Source: an uncultured Lachnospiraceae bacterium (GTDB taxonomy: Bacteria; Bacillota; Clostridia; Lachnospirales; Lachnospiraceae). Taken from it: DNA of 28,748 nucleotides. Numbering within the stretch: the stretch's first letter is position 1; each line of letters starts with the position of its first letter. Where the stretch lies: positions 1-28,748 of the forward strand of contig CAKZZH010000115.1 of assembly GCA_937885345.1 (NCBI GenBank), given 5' to 3'. A model generated the notes under the pieces. The model was not told the origin of the DNA. It saw nothing but the letters and a program-made list of their open reading frames with translations, and searched no databases. The position numbers and the translations under genes were made by a program. Positions 22,563-28,748 of this stretch are shown here, piece by piece.

Positions 22563-24662
22563 TTATCCTTCCGAATTGTTTTCAAGAGGAGTAAAAGTCC
22601 TTGCGCTTCTCCTTGTGCTCTTCTTAACCTTGACCGCCTCGATCGCTTCTTCGCAGAATACCTTCTGTGAAATTATCTTCTTACCGCCCGAAGACTTCTT
22701 GGAGTAGGTTCCGTCGCTGTGAAGGAATCTGCTCTTACCGTTATCGGAAAGCTGAACATCCAGGACATGCTTTGTTTCTTTCTTAAGCTTTTCATCCAGA
22801 ACAGGGAACATTATCTCAACACGCCTGTCAAGATTTCTCGGCATCCAGTCGCAGCTTCCCATGTAAATCTCTTCCTTTCCTCCGTTTCCGAAGCAGAAGA
22901 TTCTGGCATGTTCAAGATATCTTCCGACGATCGAGCGAACTTCTATATTCTCGCTAAGACCTTTAATTCCGGGAATCAGACAGCATATTCCTCTTACAAT
23001 AAGTTTGATCTTAACGCCAGCTGTGGATGCTTCATACAGTGCATCTATTATGCCTTGATCGCAAAGCGAATTCATCTTGGCAATGATATATGCCTTATGC
23101 CCATCCTTGGCAATCCGAGTCTCCCTGCTTATAAGCTCGTAGAACTTGTCTCTAAGCCATATCGGTGCAAGCGAGAGATGATTCCACGCAGGAGGCTCTG
23201 AATAGCCGGAAAGCATGTTAAATACGGCGGTTGCATCCTCACCGATGGAACGATTGCAGGTAAGAATACCGAGATCCGTATACAGTTTGGCCGTTGAATC
23301 GTTGTAATTACCGGTTCCGAGATGCACATATCTGACAATTCCCTCGTCTTCTTTGCGAACGACAAGGGTTATTTTACAATGGGTTTTAAGACCGACGAGG
23401 CCGTATATAACATGGCATCCTGCCTGCTCCAGTTTACGAGCCCAATTGATATTGTTCTCTTCGTCAAAACGTGCTTTAAGCTCAACAAGAACAGAGACCT
23501 GTTTGCCGTTTTCCGCCGCTTTTGCAAGCGACGCGATGATCGGCGAATTGCCACTGACTCTGTAGAGTGTCTGCTTGATCGCAAGAACATTCGGATCCGA
23601 TGCGGCTTTTTTGACAAAGTCCACAACAGGGTCGAAAGTCTGATAAGGATGATGAAGTAAGATATCTCCTTTTTTGATTTCATCAAAGAGATCAGTATCG
23701 CCCATAAGGCGCTTAACAGGCTGAGGCTGATAGGGCTTTTCTTTGAGATCGTCGAACCCGTCGAGTCCGGAGAGTTTCATAAGGAAAGTAAGATCGACCG
23801 GACCGTTCACCTTATAAATAGCGTCATCATCGACTTTAAGTTCCTTTACGAGGATCTTGAGCAGCTTGTCTGCCATATTGTCATTGATCTCAAGTCTGAT
23901 AACCTCGCCCCACTGGCGTTTCTTAATCTGTTTTTCAATCGCTTCAAGAAGATCGGATGCATCATCTTCCTCTATATCAAGATCGGCATTACGCATAACT
24001 CTGTACGGCGCATATGTTACGATTTCGTAGTTGAGGAAGAGTCTGTCCATAAAATGCTGAATGATAGTCTCAAGAAGAATGATATATCTGCATTTACTGT
24101 CACCCGGGATCTCAACAAATCTGGGAAGTCCCGAAGGCACCTGAACGGTTGCGAATTCTTCCACTCCTTTCTTGTTCTTAAGGATTGCGGCGATATTTAA
24201 GAAACGGTTACGGATAAGAGGAAAAGGTCTTGATGAATCCACCGCCATGGGCGTAAGTACGGGATATACATCATTGATAAAATACCTCTCGCAAAACTCC
24301 TTCTGCTTGGTGCTCATTTTATTGAAATCATCGACTATAACAAGGCCGTTCTTCTTAAGAAGATTCTTAAGTTGCTTGTTATATGTGTCATACTGAGTTG
24401 TAACGAACTTGTGTGTTTTATCGGATATTTCCTTGAGCTGTTTCTCCGGTCTCATACCGGCAATGTCCTTCTTGTCATAGCCGGCGTTAACCATGTCCTT
24501 GATGGAAGCCACTCTTATCATAAAGAATTCATCATAATTGGACGCCGTGATACTAAGGAATTTGAGTCTTTCAAAAAGAGGATTCGCATCATCCCTGGCC
24601 TCGGCAAGTACTCGCATATTGAATTCTATCCACGACAGTTCCCTGTTAAAATATTTCTGCAT
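22563..24662 (-). CDS. ppk: Polyphosphate kinase 1
   Basis: Reversibly polymerises the terminal phosphate of ATP into inorganic polyphosphate. The 699-residue protein has the four PPK1 domains. The N-terminal domain starts YFNRELSWIEFN and SITASNYDEFFMIRV. The catalytic phospholipase-D-like domains contain LLHHPYQTFDPV, KQTLYRVSGNSPI, GLKTHCKITLV (His428, the autophosphorylated His, matching E. coli His435) and EHARIFCFGN (His585, matching His592). A Lys/Arg-rich tail (about 660-690) ends it. The ATG lies 2 bases after the ppx-like stop, with GGGAGG inside the upstream gene, so the two are tightly coupled. No convincing terminator was seen after it. Confidence 0.97.
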   Translation of the reverse strand: MQKYFNRELSWIEFNMRVLAEARDDANPLFERLKFLSITASNYDEFFMIRVASIKDMVNAGYDKKDIAGMRPEKQLKEISDKTHKFVTTQYDTYNKQLKNLLKKNGLVIVDDFNKMSTKQKEFCERYFINDVYPVLTPMAVDSSRPFPLIRNRFLNIAAILKNKKGVEEFATVQVPSGLPRFVEIPGDSKCRYIILLETIIQHFMDRLFLNYEIVTYAPYRVMRNADLDIEEDDASDLLEAIEKQIKKRQWGEVIRLEINDNMADKLLKILVKELKVDDDAIYKVNGPVDLTFLMKLSGLDGFDDLKEKPYQPQPVKRLMGDTDLFDEIKKGDILLHHPYQTFDPVVDFVKKAASDPNVLAIKQTLYRVSGNSPIIASLAKAAENGKQVSVLVELKARFDEENNINWARKLEQAGCHVIYGLVGLKTHCKITLVVRKEDEGIVRYVHLGTGNYNDSTAKLYTDLGILTCNRSIGEDATAVFNMLSGYSEPPAWNHLSLAPIWLRDKFYELISRETRIAKDGHKAYIIAKMNSLCDQGIIDALYEASTAGVKIKLIVRGICCLIPGIKGLSENIEVRSIVGRYLEHARIFCFGNGGKEEIYMGSCDWMPRNLDRRVEIMFPVLDEKLKKETKHVLDVQLSDNGKSRFLHSDGTYSKKSSGGKKIISQKVFCEEAIEAVKVKKSTRRSARTFTPLENNSEG

Positions 24663-24664
24663 AA

Positions 24665-26182
24665 TTACCTCCCATGTTTAAGCACAATAACAGGCTTTAA
24701 GCCGTATACCTGCTCAAAAAACGTCTCCCTGTCTCCGATAATATTACGTTCAAGCGTTATATCATCAAAGGTTCTTGCTATCATATTGAGTTTTCTGCCC
24801 TCTATCTCAAATTTGATATTAGCGAATTTCTGCTTATGGCCTCTGTCAAGAGTATTGGCAACCTGAATGATCGCGGTAAGTTTACTGATTATGAGGAAGT
24901 CCTCTTCATTCATACCATCAAGTGCGTTGTCCCAGTTAAAAGGTTTGACAGTATATTTTACGACATTGGCGATCATCTCCCTCTCTCTGTGAGAGAGGCC
25001 GATTATCTCGGTGGACATTATGATGTTGTAAGAACAATCAGCAGGATGCACCATGCTTATATACTGTCCACAGTCATGAAGGAGGCAGGCGATACGAAGA
25101 AGAAGCCTTTCTCTGTTTCCGAGTCCGTGGATTTTGCGAAGGAGATCGAAGATATTGAGAGCGTTGCTTTCAACTTGCTTCAAATGCTCCTTATTCCATG
25201 AATACCTCTTGGAAATATTGCGTGCCGTACCAAGTATGTCCTTATCGAAATCATGCTCAAACGCGTCATATAATTCATTCTGCTTGGCGTATTCGGCCGC
25301 CATTCCGTCGCATAAGGAAACCATCGGAATAACAAGGTTTCTCGCTTCAAGCGCATCCATTATCTTTTTGTAAATCATTGCGGCGGGAAGAATAATGCTT
25401 TCCTTCTCTTCATCCAGACCGCCGATATATATCCTGTGATACAATTCGAGAAAATCTTCTCTTGTTATTTTACTTATCGAGGATTTGGTTGTTGCTTTAC
25501 CCACAATATTGGCAGCGATCCAGTCGGCACCATCGCCTACAAATACAATGGTAGGAACATTTCTGTCCTTAAGGAAGAGATGCTTTAAAGTATCCACATC
25601 CGTATCAATATATTCCTCCATGACGTTAACAATATCTGCGGATGTCTGCGACACATTATTAAGAAGCTCATATAATCTGAGCGCTCCAAGCTGAACATTC
25701 TGCGTGGTTACAAGAGAACCACTGTCAAACAGCGAAATTTGTGAGCTTCCATCACCGACGTCCACGAGTGCGAAGCCTTCGTTAAGCAGATCGTTAAAAC
25801 CCTTGGTACAGGCAACCGCCTTGTACATAACAAATCTCTGCTCGGAATTGCTGAGTATCTCCACATCAAGACCGGTTTTAACCCGGATCCTGTCAAGAAT
25901 ATTGAGATAATTCTTGGCCTCTCTTAAGGCACTTCCGGCACATGCACGGTATTTCCTGACATCATACGATTTCATAACTTTGGTAAAATCATACAGGACA
26001 TCGCACAATTCATCGATGAGCATATACGAAATGCTTCCGGTGTTATAAGTATCGCTGCCGAGCGCGATAACATGTCTTAATCTGTCGATCGTCTTGATAC
26101 CCGTCTTTCCGATTTCATAAATAGTCAGAGAGACATCATACGAACCGACATCAATTGCAGCAAACAAAGTGTATGACGCCAT
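24665..26182 (-). CDS. Ppx/GppA family phosphatase-like protein with HD-like C-terminal domain
   Basis: A 505-residue member of the exopolyphosphatase/pppGpp phosphatase family: an ASKHA-fold N-terminal half (1-310) and an HD-type helical C-terminal half with LLHDCG (about residue 370) and HPADCSYNIIM. The family enzymes release phosphate from polyphosphate or from pppGpp. The active-site motifs are divergent: AAIDVGSYDVSL instead of the usual IDiGSNS, VDVGDGSSQ (140-148) instead of DIGGGSTE, and SNSEQR (111-116) where an EE pair is usual. Thus the acidic residue at the end of the phosphate loop is Gln148. Either the enzyme uses a variant mechanism or it is a sensor. ATG 26182 has a G-rich site 8 bases upstream. 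It lies 13 bases after the DUF815 gene and 2 bases before ppk. Confidence 0.88.
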   Translation of the reverse strand: MASYTLFAAIDVGSYDVSLTIYEIGKTGIKTIDRLRHVIALGSDTYNTGSISYMLIDELCDVLYDFTKVMKSYDVRKYRACAGSALREAKNYLNILDRIRVKTGLDVEILSNSEQRFVMYKAVACTKGFNDLLNEGFALVDVGDGSSQISLFDSGSLVTTQNVQLGALRLYELLNNVSQTSADIVNVMEEYIDTDVDTLKHLFLKDRNVPTIVFVGDGADWIAANIVGKATTKSSISKITREDFLELYHRIYIGGLDEEKESIILPAAMIYKKIMDALEARNLVIPMVSLCDGMAAEYAKQNELYDAFEHDFDKDILGTARNISKRYSWNKEHLKQVESNALNIFDLLRKIHGLGNRERLLLRIACLLHDCGQYISMVHPADCSYNIIMSTEIIGLSHREREMIANVVKYTVKPFNWDNALDGMNEEDFLIISKLTAIIQVANTLDRGHKQKFANIKFEIEGRKLNMIARTFDDITLERNIIGDRETFFEQVYGLKPVIVLKHGR

Positions 26183-26195
26183 TTTACTACCCCCT

Positions 26196-27425
26196 TTATG
26201 ACCTGAGATAATTAATAAACTGCCTTGCCGTTCTTCCCGAAAAACTTCCGTGACTCACCTGCCATTTATTGGCCTCTTCATACAATTCTTCATCACTGAG
26301 TGTAATGCCTTCTCTTCTGGCAAGCGTGAGAACAATGTTGTTAAAGCCTTTTTTATCGGGAACTCCGTAAAATATCTTAAGACCGAAGCGGTCCGCAAGC
26401 GAAAGCTTCTCCTGAACCGTATCGCGTGTATTCATATCTTCATCTCTCTCAAGCTTCTCCGAATAACGCTCTCTTATAAGATGTCTTCTGTTAGAGGTCG
26501 CGTATATAAGAAGATTGCCGCTTCTCTTGGCAAGACCGCCTTCTATCACGGCTTTGAGATATTTGTATTCAATCTCGAAATCCTCGAACGACAGATCGTC
26601 CATATAGATGATAAATCGATAATTTCTGTCCTTGATCTGCTCGACTATGTGATCAAGGCTCTTGAACTGATGCTTGTATACCTCGATCATCCTGAGACCT
26701 TCATCATAATACTCATTAAGAAGAGCTTTAATGCTTGAAGACTTACCGGTTCCCGCATCTCCGAAAAGAAGGCAGTTATTGGCCGGTTCACCTCTAAGAA
26801 AGGCCTCGGTATTATTCCTGAGCATTTCCTTTTGCATCTCATATCCGATAAGATCGTCAAAACGCATATGTTCGGTGGTTATGATCGGAGCAAGTTCATC
26901 ATCTTTGATCCTGAAAGCCTTAAAAAGCCCGAATTCGCCCACTCCGTTACGCGCATAATAATTGCCCAGCTCATCCAGAAAAGTCTCGTTATCGGCCGAA
27001 TTTGAAAGCGCAAGAGCAAGTTTTTCAAGTCCGTCCCTTATCCTGTGATTAAAATATTTCTCATGCTCATTATCATTCATAAAATCCATGAGAAGAGATA
27101 CATCACCTTTGCAAAACTCCGAATCACCGGAAAGCGCCATAATCTCTCGTATAAGCGCAATATCCTTAAGAAGCACCTTTTCGACGCAGCCTCCGACTCT
27201 TCCCCTTCTCTCCGCCATAAGCGTATACGCATTCTCATCAAGAGCAAGAAGATACGCGATATAATCATTTATAAGGTTCCCGCGAAAGCCCATTTTCTCG
27301 CCATTTTCAAGAAGAAGCCCTATAAGAAGCGTATTGTCGCATGTCCCGGATTCAAGGTATTCTATAAGTTCCTTTATAACCTTATCGTTATTCAGTTTTC
27401 TGTATACATAAAATGCTCTGCTCAT
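26196..27425 (-). CDS. DUF815 family AAA ATPase
   Basis: A 409-residue P-loop ATPase. An N-terminal region of about 185 residues with no motif I recognise precedes the ATPase core. Walker A is FGDAGTGKSS (221-230), Walker B is FIIYMDDLSFED (271-282), and a sensor-1-like YATSNRRH (308-315) follows. Near the end come RDTVQEKLSLADRFGL and SGRTARQFINYL. This arrangement is that of the DUF815 (PF05673) family, whose function is poorly known. The start has GGAG 6 bases upstream. It lies 30 bases after pheA and 13 before the ppx-like gene. The tight spacing suggests a shared transcript; a functional link to polyphosphate is possible but unproven. Confidence 0.88.
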   Translation of the reverse strand: MSRAFYVYRKLNNDKVIKELIEYLESGTCDNTLLIGLLLENGEKMGFRGNLINDYIAYLLALDENAYTLMAERRGRVGGCVEKVLLKDIALIREIMALSGDSEFCKGDVSLLMDFMNDNEHEKYFNHRIRDGLEKLALALSNSADNETFLDELGNYYARNGVGEFGLFKAFRIKDDELAPIITTEHMRFDDLIGYEMQKEMLRNNTEAFLRGEPANNCLLFGDAGTGKSSSIKALLNEYYDEGLRMIEVYKHQFKSLDHIVEQIKDRNYRFIIYMDDLSFEDFEIEYKYLKAVIEGGLAKRSGNLLIYATSNRRHLIRERYSEKLERDEDMNTRDTVQEKLSLADRFGLKIFYGVPDKKGFNNIVLTLARREGITLSDEELYEEANKWQVSHGSFSGRTARQFINYLRS

Positions 27426-27455
27426 ATCGTTCTCCGTTTAGCTTAAAGCCTCTGC

Positions 27456-28607
27456 TTAGTAATTACCGAGGAGCTTTATCGCATTACCCTCTTCGCATAT
27501 TCCCCTGAGCGCATTCTTAACGCCGGGGTCCCTAAGATTGCCTTCAAAGTCCACATAGAATCTGAATTCCCAGTTATGCTCCGGTATAGGTCTTGACTCT
27601 ATCTTGGTCATATTAAGTCCGTTAAACATAATATGAGAAAGCGCGTTATACAGACTTCCCGATTTATGAGGAACCTCAAAGCAAACACTGACTTTGTGCG
27701 CATCTTTAACAAATTCACGCTTATTGCTGACTATTACAAACCTGGTTGTATTGGACGCTGCATTGTTGATATCGCGTGCGAGCACGTCAAGCCCGTACTC
27801 CTTTGCACAGTTCTCCGAAGCTACGGCGGCATGTGTTATATCACCTTCTTCGGCTATTTTACGGGCGCTCATAGCAGTATTAAGATATTCTCTGAGAGAC
27901 CAGTCACTATGAGAATCAAGATATTTACTGCACTGCATCAGGGCCTGCTGATGAGAATACACCGTCTTAATGTCTTCAGGTTTTGCGCCCTTAACGCCAA
28001 GCAGGCAGTGGCTGATCTTAACAAAGGTCTCAGCCACGATATAATTGTTATATTCATCAAGCAGATCGTAGGTAGTGCTGACCATTCCCGCCGATGAATT
28101 ATCGATCGGAATAACAGCATAATCGGCAGAGCCTTTATGCACCATTTCCATAGCTTCCCTGAAAGAATCGACGGAAACGCTGTTTACATCCTGGCCGAAG
28201 AAGCCTATCATCGCTTCATGGGAATATGCTCCGGGAACGCCTTGATATACAGCCTTCACGCCATCCTTCTTAAGCGTATCAACCGTCTCATAGGGATCAA
28301 GCTTGGAATCGTTGTCGTTAAGCTCAAGCTTGCCATACTGAAGCTTGCGGCTCATAGCCATAAGCTGGGAAAAGAGCTCGCTGATACATCTCTTATGAAA
28401 GTCATCATCGCCGTATCTTGACGTGAGATCTGCTATCTTGGCTTCCTCGCGCTCCTTGTCAAGAATAGGCTTACCGGTGGCAAGCTTATAATCCGCCACA
28501 TTACAGGCAACCTCCATCCTTCGAAGGAAAAGCTCCGATATCTGTGAATCAATGGAATCTATCTCCTTGCGTGACTCTGCAAGGTCTATTATTTTATCGC
28601 CGTTCAT
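27456..28607 (-). CDS. pheA: Chorismate mutase/prephenate dehydratase (P-protein)
   Basis: Bifunctional enzyme converting chorismate through prephenate to phenylpyruvate for phenylalanine synthesis. The 383-residue protein has an AroQ-type chorismate mutase domain (about 8-92, with RKEIDSIDSQISELFLRRM and VADYK), a prephenate dehydratase domain (about 117-295, with YQGVPGAYSHEA, PIDNSSAG and the catalytic-site NTTRFVIVS, Thr288-Arg-Phe), and a C-terminal ACT domain (about 305-383) with the Phe-binding IESRP (336-340). The ACT domain implies feedback inhibition by phenylalanine. AGGAG lies 6 bases before the ATG. Its promoter is visible upstream, with no T-box. It heads the unit with DUF815, ppx-like and ppk. 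Confidence 0.97.
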   Translation of the reverse strand: MNGDKIIDLAESRKEIDSIDSQISELFLRRMEVACNVADYKLATGKPILDKEREEAKIADLTSRYGDDDFHKRCISELFSQLMAMSRKLQYGKLELNDNDSKLDPYETVDTLKKDGVKAVYQGVPGAYSHEAMIGFFGQDVNSVSVDSFREAMEMVHKGSADYAVIPIDNSSAGMVSTTYDLLDEYNNYIVAETFVKISHCLLGVKGAKPEDIKTVYSHQQALMQCSKYLDSHSDWSLREYLNTAMSARKIAEEGDITHAAVASENCAKEYGLDVLARDINNAASNTTRFVIVSNKREFVKDAHKVSVCFEVPHKSGSLYNALSHIMFNGLNMTKIESRPIPEHNWEFRFYVDFEGNLRDPGVKNALRGICEEGNAIKLLGNY

Positions 28608-28638
28608 TTCGGTCTCCTTGTTATAAAATATCCAGTTT

Positions 28639-28647
28639 ATTATACCA
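28639..28647 (-). promoter_or_regulatory. Extended -10 promoter of pheA
   Basis: Minus-strand TGGTATAAT (28647-28639) is an extended -10 element with a perfect TATAAT, 31 bases before the ATG. The -35 region is poor, which fits the extended -10 type. The short leader leaves no room for an attenuator or T-box. Confidence 0.75.
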
Positions 28648-28677
28648 CATAAGCCCGATTACAAAAAGTAAAAAGAA

Positions 28678-28712
28678 GGTAAAGTTTTCGTCACGTAGGG
28701 TAAAGTTTTTGT
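28678..28712. repeat. Two direct repeats upstream of the pheA promoter
   Basis: GGTAAAGTTTTCGT (28678-28691) and GGTAAAGTTTTTGT (28699-28712) differ at one position. Their starts are exactly 21 bases apart, two helical turns, so both would face the same side of the DNA. They lie upstream of the pheA -35 position, a place where activators usually bind. I know of no named factor for this motif. Confidence 0.7.
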
Positions 28713-28748
28713 AGGGATTTTAGAAATAGAAAAAGCATCCAATCTCTG

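Overview
The window reads as a piece of a chromosome from an anaerobic low-to-mid-GC Bacillota, most likely a Lachnospiraceae/Clostridia relative (inference). The clues are a T-box controlling pheST, Gram-positive style TopB (TDSGREGE), a DUF815 AAA ATPase next to Ppx, a DUF234-type ATPase, strong AGGAGG-like ribosome binding sites and sigma-A-like promoters. I see no phage, transposon, integron, CRISPR array, rRNA or tRNA gene. It is mainly core metabolism with some accessory modules. I did not find a system I would call clearly new; the best leads are individual oddities listed in the findings.

Left edge (1-1505): the first 38 bases are Illumina TruSeq adapter, not genome. The enolase gene that follows is cut at its 5' end, and it carries an unusual C-terminal Lys/Ala/Pro repeat tail. 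It is the only plus-strand gene. It converges on a minus-strand series that fills the rest of the window.

Minus-strand blocks, in transcription order from the right edge: (1) pheA - DUF815 AAA ATPase - Ppx/GppA - ppk1 (28607-22563), tightly spaced, coupling aromatic amino acid synthesis with polyphosphate turnover. (2) A transglutaminase-like lipoprotein with its own strong promoter (22387-20744). (3) marR - two ABC half-transporters - membrane-anchored flavodoxin-like protein (20657-15920), headed by a promoter overlapping a perfect 18-bp inverted repeat. (4) pheS-pheT behind a T-box with a UUC specifier and its own promoter, ended by a clear terminator near 12040. (5) queA-pilZ, ended by a hairpin that overlaps the start of the next transcript. 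(6) galM-yfbR. (7) A DUF234-like ATPase coupled to topB. (8) glmS - a stand-alone left-handed beta-helix acyltransferase similar to the C-terminal half of GlmU - degV.

Promoters and terminators were read by eye from consensus and spacing. The galM and ATPase-topB promoters share a 15-bp identical core around the -10 region. No stretch over 300 bases lacks a gene except 15557-15919, which is filled by the pheS T-box leader and promoter.
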